A DNA stretch of 64,000 nt from an uncultured Collinsella sp. (GTDB lineage: Bacteria > Actinomycetota > Coriobacteriia > Coriobacteriales > Coriobacteriaceae): contig CALJMO010000052.1 of the NCBI GenBank assembly GCA_937982065.1, positions 248,001 to 312,000 on the forward strand, in the 5' to 3' direction. A program made the position numbers and the translations under genes. The notes beneath the pieces are model-generated. The model was not told the origin of the DNA. It worked only from the letters and a program-made list of their open reading frames with translations, and did no database searches. Below are positions 26,091 through 34,670 of the stretch, in pieces (positions within the stretch are counted from its first letter, which is position 1; every line of letters begins with the position of its first letter).

Positions 26091-26145
26091 ATCACAACAT
26101 TCGACGTTTTTCGGCAAAATCGCGATTTTCATCGAATGTTGTGAT
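26091..26145. repeat. ATCACAACATTCGA palindromic repeat, copy 2
   Basis: Arms ATCACAACATTCGA/TCGAATGTTGTGAT are perfect over 14 bp. It ends 5 nt from the MFS stop codon. Confidence 0.85.
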
Positions 26146-26150
26146 GGTTT

Positions 26151-27431
26151 TTACTGCCTTGCGGCACGATCCAAATGCCGGCGTCCAAACAGCAGCAACG
26201 CCGCGGGAACTGCCGTCACGACCATGCCCGCCCCTACGAGCGTCTGCTGCACGCCAAACGTCGCCGCCAGCCACGGGGCAATCGCCAGCGGCGCCACGCC
26301 GGCGAACATGTTGCCAAAGCCCATGACCGAGTTGACGCGGCCGAGCTGTCCGAGCGGGGCCGTCGTTTGCACGATCGTGTTGTGGAGCGGGTTGACGACG
26401 CCCCAGGCCACGCCCAGGGCAATCTGGCCGACAAGGGCTACGCCCACGTACGGCGTTCCCACGTAGAGCAGGCTTCCCAGACCCACGGACATGAGTGCCA
26501 CGAGCAGCGTTTTGAGGCTGACGAAGCGCGGCGGCAAGCGGAGCGCGACCACGGCGCCCAGCACCGCGCCCACACCGCTGGCCGACGAGAGCCAGCCCAT
26601 CCATTCGACACCGACGTGCAGAATATCGCGGTAGAAGAACGACTCCAGCGGGTCAAAGGCGCCATAGCCGAAGTTCGAAAGAAAGATGATGCAGAACAGT
26701 AGGGCGAGAACGCTGTTGGTAAAGACTGTCTTGATGCTGGTCGCGAAGGTTGCGCGGGTGGATTTGCTGGAGTCGGAGCTTTGTCCCGCACGCTCCCCTT
26801 CCTCCGCTGAATCGGCATCCGCATGCCCGGAGACATGGCTGGTCTGCGGCCTAAAGCTCCAACCGGCAATGAGCGCCAACGCGGTAAAGAGCATCATAAG
26901 CACGAACACCGCGCGCGACGACGCAGCCGCCGCGATAAAGCCGCCCAGTGTGGGGCCAACGATGATACTCACGTTTGAAAACATGGCGATGGCGGAGTTG
27001 ATGTCTTTGAGCTCGACAGGATCGTTGGTGAGGTAGGCTGGATAGGATGTGGCGATGGGCTGGGCGAACCCCATCACAAAGCCCAGGAGCGCCGCACCGA
27101 GCAGGACGATGCCGGTCGCGCTGCCAAAAACGAGGATCGCCGCGCCGGTTGCCAGCGTACCCACGATGCTCAGCAAGAAATGGTGGCGCGGGCCCCAGGC
27201 GTCGAGCGCAGCGCCGCCCGCAAAGGATCCCAGGATCACGAATACGTTCATAAACAGAACGGCCAGCGATGTCGCCACGACCGAGGCATCGTCTGCATAG
27301 GTGAGCGTTCCGATGACACCGATAAAGTAGCTGGTCTGAAAACCGGTGTAGATGAGAAAGCGCATCGCCACCAGGCGCTTGGCCTGCACGGACAGCGATG
27401 GTTGAGGTTTTGAGAAAAGAGAGGCGAGCAT
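26151..27431 (-). CDS. MFS transporter
   Basis: A 426-residue membrane protein with about twelve hydrophobic segments in two halves separated by a hydrophilic, acidic loop (DADSAEEGERAGQSSDSSKS). The first loop has the MFS-type GAALDAWGPRHHF. AAGGAG 6 nt before the ATG at 27431 decides the start over an in-frame ATG 39 nt upstream. It resembles drug/proton antiporters of the macrolide-efflux type, but the substrate is unknown. It is monocistronic and followed by two repeat elements. Confidence 0.8.
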   Translation of the reverse strand: MLASLFSKPQPSLSVQAKRLVAMRFLIYTGFQTSYFIGVIGTLTYADDASVVATSLAVLFMNVFVILGSFAGGAALDAWGPRHHFLLSIVGTLATGAAILVFGSATGIVLLGAALLGFVMGFAQPIATSYPAYLTNDPVELKDINSAIAMFSNVSIIVGPTLGGFIAAAASSRAVFVLMMLFTALALIAGWSFRPQTSHVSGHADADSAEEGERAGQSSDSSKSTRATFATSIKTVFTNSVLALLFCIIFLSNFGYGAFDPLESFFYRDILHVGVEWMGWLSSASGVGAVLGAVVALRLPPRFVSLKTLLVALMSVGLGSLLYVGTPYVGVALVGQIALGVAWGVVNPLHNTIVQTTAPLGQLGRVNSVMGFGNMFAGVAPLAIAPWLAATFGVQQTLVGAGMVVTAVPAALLLFGRRHLDRAARQ

Positions 27432-27605
27432 GGAGACTCCTTGTTTCATACGAATGCGGACGGCGGGCATTCGCCACCGCCTGTCAAATCAATCTATCCG
27501 CATGAAACATTAAGGACACATCAAGCCCCTTCTCTCCGTTTTTCGCCCGTCGTGGACTACTTGGTAGATTATAAGGCATGTCCCACACATCTACTAAAGC
27601 AAAAT

Positions 27606-27638
27606 CCACCACAAAGGTGCCCGGCCCCTTTGTGGTGG
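27606..27638. repeat. CCACCACAAAGG hairpin repeat, copy 4
   Basis: Perfect 12-bp stem, 58 nt after the moaC-mobB stop and beyond its own terminator. Confidence 0.85.
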
Positions 27639-27657
27639 AAATGACGTTTGCCCAGAT

Positions 27658-27698
27658 AAAACCTGCCAAAATAAACCTGTCTCTTTTTGGCAGGTTTT
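27658..27698 (-). terminator. Terminator of the moaA / moaC-mobB operon
   Basis: AAAACCTGCCAAAA pairs with TTTTTGGCAGGTTTT. The stem runs into the stop codon of the gene, with runs of T on the minus strand. Confidence 0.65.
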
Positions 27699-28986
27699 AG
27701 GCCAGATAATCTTGAATCAGGTCGCAGATGGCTCGGGCGTCGTTGATGTTGATGGCTCGGGTCGCAAAGCCGGCGTCGAAGGCCTGACGCGCCAGGGCCT
27801 CGTTGCAGGCAAGGGCCAGCGTGTGACCGTCGACCAGGTCGAGCGAGCTCTTGCCGCGCAGACGGTCGACACCGGAGCGCGCGACCACGATGTTGTCGAA
27901 GCCCTCAGTCTTGTAGCCCTCGATGATCACCACGTCGACATCGTTGTAGCGCGACAGCAGCTCGCGCGCGGGCATCTCGTCCTCCTCGCGCGTGTCGGCG
28001 TACTCCGCCCAGCGCGTGGCGCAGATGAGGCCCACGTGTTTGGATCCGGCCTGGTGATGGCGCCAGGTGTCCTTAGCGGGCACATCGATATCAAAGCCGT
28101 GATGTCCATGATGCTTGAGCGAACCCACGCGCAGGCCGCGGCGGGTGAGCTCGGCGATAACCTTCTCGACGAGCGTGGTCTTGCCCGAGTTCTGGTAGCC
28201 GATAAACGCAATCGCAGGGACGGTTGGAGCGGGCGCGACGGCGACGGGTGTGCTCGCGGGCGCGTTACCGTCTGCGGTGGCGGCCTCAACGGCAGCGGTC
28301 TGGCGCCCTGCGCGGTCCCACACGCCCGAGCGGCCGCCCTCCTTGTGCAGCAGGCGCACGTCGACAATCTCCATACCGCGATCGACGGCCTTGCACATGT
28401 CGTAGACGGTCAGACACGCGGCACTCGCGCCGGTCAGGGCCTCCATCTCGATACCCGTCTTGCCCGTCACGCCGGCCGTAACCAGTACGTGAAAGCCAAC
28501 CTGCCCGTCCGCGCGCGCCGACGCCCAGCCCTCGGGCACGTCCTCGGCCGGCGTCCCCGCCGCAGCGATGGGCGCAATGTCGCACTTGCTCTTGGTAATG
28601 AGCAGCGGATGGCACATGGGGATGATGTCGCTCGTGCGCTTGATGGCCATGATGCCCGCCACGCGCGCGCAGGCGAGCACGTCGCCCTTTTTGGCGCGGT
28701 CCTGCAGCACCATGGCCTGCGTCTCGGGATGCATGAGGATGGTGCCCTCGGCGATGGCAATGCGATGGGTCTCGGCCTTGTCGGACACGTCGACCATGCG
28801 CACCTCGCCCTTGGCGTCCACGTGCGTCAGCTCGTCGCGACGGGCGTCGCGGGCGGGCTCGGTGGCAGCGCTGGCAGTCGACTGCGCGCCTGCAACGGCA
28901 TCGCTGGCCGCAGCCGTGACTTTGTGGGCAGACATCGCGGCCCTGCGAGCGGCCTTGGTGGCATCGGCGTACCTGCTCTTGGCCAT
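27697..28986 (-). CDS. MoaC-MobB fusion: cyclic pyranopterin phosphate synthase with GTP-binding MobB domain
   Basis: A 429-residue fusion. After an Ala-rich 60-residue leader comes MoaC (about 60-220): HVDAKGEVRMVDVSDK, PMCHPLL and EMEALTGASAACLTVYDMCKAVD. It converts the MoaA product to cyclic pyranopterin. An Ala/Pro linker leads to MobB (about 265-429) with Walker A FIGYQNSGKTT and HHGHHGFD, which aids guanine-dinucleotide attachment to Mo cofactor. The start has GGAGG 8 nt upstream and lies 4 nt after the moaA stop. Joining an early and a late step of the pathway in one chain is uncommon. Confidence 0.9.
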   Translation of the reverse strand: MAKSRYADATKAARRAAMSAHKVTAAASDAVAGAQSTASAATEPARDARRDELTHVDAKGEVRMVDVSDKAETHRIAIAEGTILMHPETQAMVLQDRAKKGDVLACARVAGIMAIKRTSDIIPMCHPLLITKSKCDIAPIAAAGTPAEDVPEGWASARADGQVGFHVLVTAGVTGKTGIEMEALTGASAACLTVYDMCKAVDRGMEIVDVRLLHKEGGRSGVWDRAGRQTAAVEAATADGNAPASTPVAVAPAPTVPAIAFIGYQNSGKTTLVEKVIAELTRRGLRVGSLKHHGHHGFDIDVPAKDTWRHHQAGSKHVGLICATRWAEYADTREEDEMPARELLSRYNDVDVVIIEGYKTEGFDNIVVARSGVDRLRGKSSLDLVDGHTLALACNEALARQAFDAGFATRAININDARAICDLIQDYLA

Positions 28987-28990
28987 ATGA

Positions 28991-30046
28991 TCATCCTCCG
29001 ATTTGGGACATAAATCGTTGCGTGCCCTCAATTATCGCGTGTTCCTGCGGTTTGTGGGCCACGGCATCGCGCCAAATCGAAAGTACCTGCATATCATCAC
29101 CACGGCGCAGCGCCTCACGCACCGAATACTCGGCATCGCTGAACAGGCACGGACGCACGTTGCCATCGGCCGTCAGGCGCAGACGGTTGCAATTCGCACA
29201 AAAATGGTTGGACATGGCGCTGATAAAGCCGACCGTTCCCGCCGCGCCCGGAAAGTGCCAATAGCGCGCAGGGCCCGCGCCGGCAGGAGCGTCGTTGATG
29301 TCGAGCGGCTCGAGCTCGCCCAGCCCCACCGTGGCGGCCCCGGCATTGATGCGCGCCCGCAGCTCGTCACTCGGCACGGTATCGCTCGCGTCCCACAGTT
29401 CGGGATTGAGCGCGGGCGCATGCGGGTCCACAGCGCAATGCGAGCTCGTGCGCTCGTCGCCGATGGGCATATATTCGATAAAGCGCAGGTGGATGGGGCG
29501 GTCGAGCGTGAGTCGCGCGAGGGCCGCCACATCCTGGTTGAGCCGGCGCACCACAACGCAGTTGACCTTAAGGGGCTCAAAGCCCCAAGCCAGCGCCGCG
29601 TCGACGCCAGCCATGGTCTGTTCGAGCCGGCCCAGGCGCGTGATCTTTCCAAAGAGCGCGGGGTCGAGCGTGTCGAGCGAGATGTTAACGCGGTTAAGAC
29701 CGGCATCTTTGAGCTGCGGTGCCAGCTTGGGCAGCAGGGCGCCATTGGTGGTAAGCGAGATGTCCTCGATCTGCGGAATCGCGCGGATGTCGCGGATGAG
29801 CGGAATGATACGGCGGCTGACCAGCGGCTCGCCGCCCGTCAGGCGCACGCGGCGAATGCCCTCTCCCGCCACCAAGCGCACAAAGCGGGCGATTTCCTCG
29901 GCGCTGAGCAGCTCGTCGTGCGCGCGGGGCGCCACGCCATCGGCCGGCATGCAGTAGATGCAGCGGAAATTGCACTTGTCGGTAACGGCAATGCGCAGGT
30001 AGTTGATATCGCGGCCAAAGCCGTCATGTTGCACGTGCCCGCCCAC
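28991..30046 (-). CDS. moaA: GTP 3',8-cyclase (molybdopterin biosynthesis)
   Basis: A 351-residue radical SAM enzyme performing the first step of molybdenum cofactor synthesis. The N-terminal cluster is CNFRCIYC with the SAM-binding GGEP (LTGGEPL). The C-terminal cluster motif is CANCNRLRLTADGNVRPCLF, which holds the second 4Fe-4S cluster that binds substrate. It starts with GTG (30046) after GGGGAGG. It is first in an operon with the moaC-mobB fusion. No molybdoenzyme is encoded in the window. Confidence 0.94.
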   Translation of the reverse strand: MGGHVQHDGFGRDINYLRIAVTDKCNFRCIYCMPADGVAPRAHDELLSAEEIARFVRLVAGEGIRRVRLTGGEPLVSRRIIPLIRDIRAIPQIEDISLTTNGALLPKLAPQLKDAGLNRVNISLDTLDPALFGKITRLGRLEQTMAGVDAALAWGFEPLKVNCVVVRRLNQDVAALARLTLDRPIHLRFIEYMPIGDERTSSHCAVDPHAPALNPELWDASDTVPSDELRARINAGAATVGLGELEPLDINDAPAGAGPARYWHFPGAAGTVGFISAMSNHFCANCNRLRLTADGNVRPCLFSDAEYSVREALRRGDDMQVLSIWRDAVAHKPQEHAIIEGTQRFMSQIGG

Positions 30047-30178
30047 GCGGCCCTCCCCTCACGCGGCGTTTTATTCTTCGGAAAACATAATACCCCACGA
30101 TAGAATCATGCCGACACCCGTACGACAGGACAGGTCGCTTCGAGCAAGTCCGGCTTCCCAAGCCCATCCTCAGCATAC

Positions 30179-30242
30179 AAACCATCACAACATTCGATGC
30201 TTTTCCCGTTTTTGGCAATAAACGTCGAATGATGTGATGGTT
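30179..30242. repeat. ATCACAACATTCGA palindromic repeat, copy 3
   Basis: AACCATCACAACATTCGA and TCGAATGATGTGATGGTT arms (one mismatch) enclose CCCGTTTTTGGC. It lies 40 nt after the stop of the next gene. Confidence 0.8.
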
Positions 30243-30281
30243 AGCCTGCCCACGGCACCCCGTAGAAGGACCAAAGCGTCC

Positions 30282-31319
30282 CTAAAGGCCGCCGTCCCAG
30301 TGCCGAATCACGAATTCTCGCAGGTCGTTTTGACGTTTCTGGAACGCTTCGCTTCGGTCGCACTTAAGACCCATAGCGAGCGCGATGGCATTCATCGCCC
30401 GGTGCAATTGCAGCTGATGGGCAAACTGAGTCCCGGTGAGGACGATCATCCTAAAGCCCAGCGCGCTCAGCACGGTCATACGCTCCGCATCCGACGCGCT
30501 GCGCTGTTTATCAAGATGGTCCGAGCCGTTGTATTCAATCCCCGTACCGCTCGCAGGCGCATATACGTCGATTTCGAAATACCCGGCCTTAGCGAGATAC
30601 TTGAACTCGTTGGGAACATCGACCCAATGGTTGAGCTCGACCTTGGCGTATCCCAGCCCGCCCTGGGAACGTTTTGCTACGATCATGATTGCGGTGGCCG
30701 TCTCCATGGGCGACCGCGCGCCATCGTGCACGCGCTTGAGCACGGCGGCCGCGCGTATAGCCCCCTGACGAGATCGGTTCTCGTTGCAATAAACAATCAA
30801 GTCGGCAACGGTGTGCCTCTGCCCCATCTCGATATAATCGCCTGTCGACAGATGATTCAAATGGTAACGGGCGCAGATTTCATACCCATATTCCAGCTGC
30901 TCGGGCTCGCTCATCCACGAACCCGCCTGGACAAAACACATGGCCTCATCAACCACCAGAAGGCCCTCTGCCACCTCAATAAGATGGTCTGGAGGTACCG
31001 GCGCTCCAAACACGTGGCACCTAAATCCAGCCGGCGTCGAGCGCTCAAAATCGAAGTTGACGAGCGTGTCGATATGATCGAGCTCTTCTCGTGGAATACC
31101 AAGCGAGACCAGATAGTCGGCAACGATCCCAACTGCCATTGAAGCCCTCAGCCCCTTGGCATCGAGTCCCAATTTGGGCAGGCTCGCGGTCGGCTCCGCC
31201 TCGCTAGCAAGCGAGTCCTCATCGTATAGGCTGCTTGCTCGCGAGAGCGGCTCGGACGGGCGCGCCACGTTGTGGTACAGCCAGGCAGTCTTATGGGACA
31301 GGACGATCGGCAAGTCCAT
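30282..31319 (-). CDS. DUF559/Vsr-like PD-(D/E)XK domain protein, possibly an AbiEi-type regulator
   Basis: A 345-residue protein. The C-terminal third has the pattern of very-short-patch-repair-like nucleases: YFEIDVYAPASGTGIEYNGSDH, then DAERMTVLSALGFRMIVLTG. The N-terminal two thirds resemble the AbiEi-like proteins numerous in Coriobacteria, with no catalytic motif recognised. GGAGGG lies 4 nt before the start. It stands alone between two copies of the ATCACAACATTCGA repeat, facing the MATE gene. Function is unknown; defence or TA-related is a guess from the family. Confidence 0.6.
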   Translation of the reverse strand: MDLPIVLSHKTAWLYHNVARPSEPLSRASSLYDEDSLASEAEPTASLPKLGLDAKGLRASMAVGIVADYLVSLGIPREELDHIDTLVNFDFERSTPAGFRCHVFGAPVPPDHLIEVAEGLLVVDEAMCFVQAGSWMSEPEQLEYGYEICARYHLNHLSTGDYIEMGQRHTVADLIVYCNENRSRQGAIRAAAVLKRVHDGARSPMETATAIMIVAKRSQGGLGYAKVELNHWVDVPNEFKYLAKAGYFEIDVYAPASGTGIEYNGSDHLDKQRSASDAERMTVLSALGFRMIVLTGTQFAHQLQLHRAMNAIALAMGLKCDRSEAFQKRQNDLREFVIRHWDGGL

Positions 31320-31420
31320 GAGCCCTCCAATGGAGTCGGATAACCAGCCTTATTCCCCTGCCCACGGGTCCGCACACCTTCGTGCGCAAGAAAGCGATTC
31401 CACCCGGTCGAGTGGCAGAA

Positions 31421-31485
31421 AAACCATCACAACATTCGATGCTTTTCCCGTTTTTGGCGAAAAACGTCGAATGTTGTGATGGTTT
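31421..31485. repeat. ATCACAACATTCGA palindromic repeat, copy 4
   Basis: AAACCATCACAACATTCGAT... with a perfectly paired outer arm of 18 nt. It sits between the divergent starts of the nuclease-like gene and the MATE gene. Confidence 0.85.
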
Positions 31486-31565
31486 GAGGCGAGGTGAGGC
31501 GCACGGAGGGGCCAAAGCATCGTGCTTGGAGCGTGACTATTTTCGCCCCACTGCCAACACAAACC

Positions 31566-31596
31566 TTGACTCTACAATCGTTGTAGGGTTTTCACT
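31566..31596 (+). promoter_or_regulatory. MerR-type promoter of the MATE exporter
   Basis: -35 TTGACT (31566-31571) and -10 TTCACT (31591-31596) are 19 nt apart. The long spacer contains the dyad CTACAATCGTTGTAG (31572-31586). Overlong spacers with a central dyad are the hallmark of MerR-family activation. Confidence 0.6.
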
Positions 31597-31636
31597 ACAC
31601 TGGTACGTAAACAGACCAAGCCAGAAAGCCCCGCCC

Positions 31637-32983
31637 ATGGAACACGACCTCACACGCGGCAATGTCCTTAAGACCATCGCGGTCTTTGCCTTGCCCTATA
31701 TGCTCTCGTACTTTTTGCAGATGCTCTACGGCATGGCCGACCTGTACATGATGGGGCAGTTTAGCGGTGCCGCCGGCATCACCGCCGTGGGCAATGGCGC
31801 GCAGACGCTCTACATCATTACCGTGACGCTCGTGGGCCTGGCCATGGGAACGACGGTCATCGTCGGCCACGCCGTGGGTTCGCGCCGGTTTGACCGCGCC
31901 GAGACCGCCATCGGCAACACCATCACGCTCTTTATGGGTATCTCGGTGGTGCTGGCCGTCATCTTATTTGCACTATGCCCGCAGGTTGTAGCGCTCATTG
32001 GCACGCCTGCCGAGGCGGTCGAAGGCACCGCCGCCTACCTGCGTATCTGCTTTGTCGGCATTCCCTTTATCGCCGCGTACAACATCCTTTCGGCCATCTT
32101 TCGCGGCCTGGGCGATTCGCGCTCGCCCATGTACGTAATCGGCGTGGCATGCATCATTAACATCGCGCTCGATTTTCTGTTTATCGGCCACATGGGGCTC
32201 GGCCCCGTGGGCGCGGCGCTCGGCACGGTAACCGCCCAGACGGCAAGCGTTGCCCTCGCGCTCGTGTGGCTCAAGAGCCGTCGCACGAACATCCACGTTA
32301 AGCGCAGCGACCTGCGCCCCCAGCCCGAGGTTCTCGGCAGCATTCTTAAGATCGGCGTGCCTGTGGCTGTGCAGGACGGCTGCATCCAGGTGGCGTTTAT
32401 GTTTATCACCGTCATCGCCAACCACCGAGGACTCGTCGACGCCGCCGCCGTGGGCCTGGTCGAGAAGATGATCAGCTTTTTGTTCATTGTGCCGAGCTCC
32501 ATGGGTGCCACCGTCAGCGCGCTCACGGCGCAAAACGCCGGCGTGGGCAAGGGCGACCGCGCACGTCAGGTGCTCAAAGACGCCATGACCATCTCGGTAG
32601 TGTATGGCTGCCTGATCACGGTGCTGATGTGGCTGGTGGCGCCGGCGTTTATCGGCTTTTTTGCCAAGGACCCCGCAGTGGTCGCCGCCGGCACCGGTTA
32701 TATGCACAGCTACATTTTCGACGCAATCTTTGCCGGCATCCACATTTGCTTTAGCGGCTTTTTCGCTGCGTATGGCAAGAGCTACATCGGCTTTGCGCAC
32801 AACGTGCTGGCCGTGGCGCTCATTCGCGTGCCCGGCGCCTGGCTGCTGTCGAACGCCTATTCCGACACGCTGTTTCCCATGGGCATCGCTTCGCCGTGCG
32901 GATCGATTTTGTCGGCGGTCATCTGTGTTGTCGCGTTTACCGTACTCAACCGGCGCGGAGCTTTTGACAAGCTGGTGGCGTAG
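31637..32983 (+). CDS. MATE-family efflux transporter
   Basis: A 448-residue protein with twelve hydrophobic segments in two related halves, each starting with the MATE pattern (LPYMLSYFLQMLYGMADLYMMGQFSG; IGVPVAVQDGCIQVAFMFI). It is a cation-coupled exporter, usually of drugs or metabolites, in the cytoplasmic membrane. The ATG at 31637 is chosen because the family's N terminus begins there and the promoter lies 40 nt upstream; the longer frame would include the promoter. No MerR regulator is encoded nearby. Confidence 0.9.
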   Translation: MEHDLTRGNVLKTIAVFALPYMLSYFLQMLYGMADLYMMGQFSGAAGITAVGNGAQTLYIITVTLVGLAMGTTVIVGHAVGSRRFDRAETAIGNTITLFMGISVVLAVILFALCPQVVALIGTPAEAVEGTAAYLRICFVGIPFIAAYNILSAIFRGLGDSRSPMYVIGVACIINIALDFLFIGHMGLGPVGAALGTVTAQTASVALALVWLKSRRTNIHVKRSDLRPQPEVLGSILKIGVPVAVQDGCIQVAFMFITVIANHRGLVDAAAVGLVEKMISFLFIVPSSMGATVSALTAQNAGVGKGDRARQVLKDAMTISVVYGCLITVLMWLVAPAFIGFFAKDPAVVAAGTGYMHSYIFDAIFAGIHICFSGFFAAYGKSYIGFAHNVLAVALIRVPGAWLLSNAYSDTLFPMGIASPCGSILSAVICVVAFTVLNRRGAFDKLVA

Positions 32984-32985
32984 CG

Positions 32986-33081
32986 AGGCAACGCGAAATC
33001 GCCCTCATCGACGATATCATCAGCGACGACCCGGCGACCTACGTGACGCAGATCACGGTGCCGGTTGTTCCGGCAAAGTAA
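32986..33081 (+). pseudogene. Orphan gene tail ending in ATYVTQITVP..., copy 1
   Basis: Three nt after the MATE stop, a different frame reads REIALIDDIISDDPATYVTQ then ITVPVVPAK and stop. Codon use is strongly G/C-ending, like real genes here, but there is no start. The end is followed by a terminator. A second copy of the same ending with the same type of terminator is at 34814-34861. The parent gene is not identified. Confidence 0.5.
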
Positions 33082-33120
33082 GAACCTCCCGAAAGGCATC
33101 GTGCTTCCGGGAGGTTCTTA
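33082..33120. terminator. Terminator hairpin after the gene tail and ParE remnant
   Basis: The stem AGAACCTCCCG...CGGGAGGTTCT lies between the plus-strand gene tail and the stop of the minus-strand toxin remnant (33121), so it can serve both. Confidence 0.7.
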
Positions 33121-33456
33121 CTAATCATCATCCAGCAACTCGAATCGATTTCTAGATATCACCAATGCAGCATAATCTTGGCTTTGGTGAAAAATATGGG
33201 CAATCACAACGTCCTCGTTATCGTAGTAATAAAGCATTACATAAGAATTAACGAGGCAAGCATGGTAACCAAGCACTGCAAGCTCGGGTAACTTCGATAA
33301 GCCGTAGTCAACTACACCACTTTAAAGAAGCTGGAGCTGGCTACGGTATTTATCAAGAAAGTGCCGGGCAGTAAAAATACCATGCCCCAATAGATAATCA
33401 ACGATATCGTCAACTTCTTGTTCAGCTGAAGGCAGAATCTTGACGTTATAGGCCAT
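33121..33456 (-). pseudogene. ParE/RelE-type toxin with an in-frame stop codon
   Basis: The frame beginning MAYNVKILPSAEQEVDDIVD is a ParE/RelE toxin start. Codon 45 is TAA (33322-33324), yet the same frame continues without a shift to a natural end (SGVVDYGLSKLPELAVLGYH ... FHQSQDYAALVISRNRFELL), 111 residues in all. A single base change in one codon would account for it. The gene overlaps its antitoxin by 11 nt. The toxin is therefore probably inactive while the antitoxin is intact. Confidence 0.8.
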
Positions 33457-33715
33457 ATTTTGCCTCAAGGTCATCGAGAGCCTCAAAGGCATCACGTGCC
33501 GTACCAGCAGCACGCTCCCGTTCGGCCACAGCTATACGAGCCATCAGACGAGCCTTAGCCTGTTCCTGAACCATGAGGTCGTAGTCCTCGGATCGAAGTA
33601 CAACAAATTTGCTATAGCCGTTTTTTGTAACAGTCACTGGACCAGTAGTAGTTTCAACGAGCTCCGAGAATTTCGCGGTGTCCCGCATATCTTTAATTGG
33701 AACGCAAACGGGCAT
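33446..33715 (-). CDS. Phd/YefM-type antitoxin
   Basis: An 89-residue protein: RDTAKFSELVETTTGPVTVTKNGYSKFVVLRSEDYDLM is the Phd/YefM DNA-binding fold, and the charged C-terminal tail binds toxin. It directly precedes, and overlaps by 11 nt, the ParE-type toxin remnant. TTAGGAG lies a few nt before the ATG. With the toxin broken, it may persist as an autorepressor or cross-antitoxin. Confidence 0.85.
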   Translation of the reverse strand: MPVCVPIKDMRDTAKFSELVETTTGPVTVTKNGYSKFVVLRSEDYDLMVQEQAKARLMARIAVAERERAAGTARDAFEALDDLEAKYGL

Positions 33716-33725
33716 GGCACACTCC

Positions 33726-33752
33726 TAACATAATTGTGTACATAATTATGAA
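33726..33752 (-). promoter_or_regulatory. AT-rich dyad before the Phd antitoxin
   Basis: CATAATTGTGTACATAATTATG contains CATAATT/AATTATG inverted arms within 40 nt upstream of the antitoxin. It is a likely autoregulatory operator and promoter. Confidence 0.5.
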
Positions 33753-33823
33753 GTATAGCTCAGCTAACGAGCGTCGGCTACAGGAGAACTACCATGTCGA
33801 GGACAGTCCCCGATATGGCGGTT

Positions 33824-34246
33824 TTACTCCTCCGGAATCGGAAACGCACGGATGAACTCTGCAGGCGAGAAGGTCTTGATGGTCGAGCGCACAAAAGCGG
33901 CGCGGTCACGCGTGATGATAAAGTCCACGCCGGCACGCTCGGCCATCGCACGGATACAGCCGTCCTCAAAGTCCGGCTCATCGGAATAGGCGGAGGTAAA
34001 ACAAGCCTCTTGGTCGAGAGGCTCTACCGAGTAGCTCTTAAGGCAGTCGCGCACTACCTCGCGCCCGCGCGCCTCGCCGGCCTGTTTGGTGAGAATGTAG
34101 TACGCGTCCTTGAGAGAGCAGGCCGAAACAACGCCTTCGATAAGCCCCACGTCGACGAGCCCCTTGATCGTTTGCGCCGCTGCGTGCTCCGGCCGGCCCG
34201 GAAGCACGCAATCGAGCAGAAAATTGGTATCGAGAAATGCTCTCAT
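33824..34246 (-). CDS. PIN-domain toxin
   Basis: A 140-residue PIN protein: FLDTNFLLDCVL (Asp6), DEPDFEDGCIRAMAER with acidic residues, and FIITRDRAAF near the end give the metal-binding carboxylates. It is probably a VapC-type RNase. The start overlaps the upstream antitoxin stop by 4 nt. It is a separate system from the one at 68-915; the two PIN proteins are not close copies. Confidence 0.85.
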   Translation of the reverse strand: MRAFLDTNFLLDCVLPGRPEHAAAQTIKGLVDVGLIEGVVSACSLKDAYYILTKQAGEARGREVVRDCLKSYSVEPLDQEACFTSAYSDEPDFEDGCIRAMAERAGVDFIITRDRAAFVRSTIKTFSPAEFIRAFPIPEE

Positions 34247-34635
34247 AGGTAGCGCTCCCTCGCGACGCGCTTTTCATCTTCAACCGTCATCGTATCGAGC
34301 GGCGTTCCCTTTGGCATGTTAGCCACGATATCGAGATACTCCTGGTAGTCCTCATTCTCCGCGAGCATCTCGCGAATCTCCTTCCAGGTGATCTTGGGAT
34401 GCCACATCGTACCCACGTCGCGCTTGGGCTTGCCCGTGTCGCACGTCGGTTTTGCGCCCCCACGCTCCTGGGCAGCGTCATATTCCACCGTAACTGGACC
34501 TTCATAGTCGAGTGGCACGATCTTGAACAACGGCTTGCTCCGCTTGAAGACCACAACCTCCTCGCCCTCATTGGCAACCTTTTCGGCCACCTGCGTAAGG
34601 TTTTGGCGCAGTTCCGAAAACGCGACCGTAACCAT
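34243..34635 (-). CDS. Phd/YefM-like antitoxin with long acidic tail
   Basis: A 130-residue protein: MVTVAFSELRQNLTQVAEKVANEGEEVVVFKRSKPLFKIVPL is a Phd/YefM-type DNA-binding half. It is followed by an extended, charged C-terminal region (KITWKEIREMLAENEDYQEY) for toxin binding. GAGAGGAG before this ATG decides the start; an earlier ATG lies upstream of that site. It forms an operon with the PIN toxin and has a palindromic operator 35 nt upstream. Confidence 0.8.
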   Translation of the reverse strand: MVTVAFSELRQNLTQVAEKVANEGEEVVVFKRSKPLFKIVPLDYEGPVTVEYDAAQERGGAKPTCDTGKPKRDVGTMWHPKITWKEIREMLAENEDYQEYLDIVANMPKGTPLDTMTVEDEKRVARERYL

Positions 34636-34670
34636 AACTGCTCCTCTCAACATATATCTTCACTGCTGAG

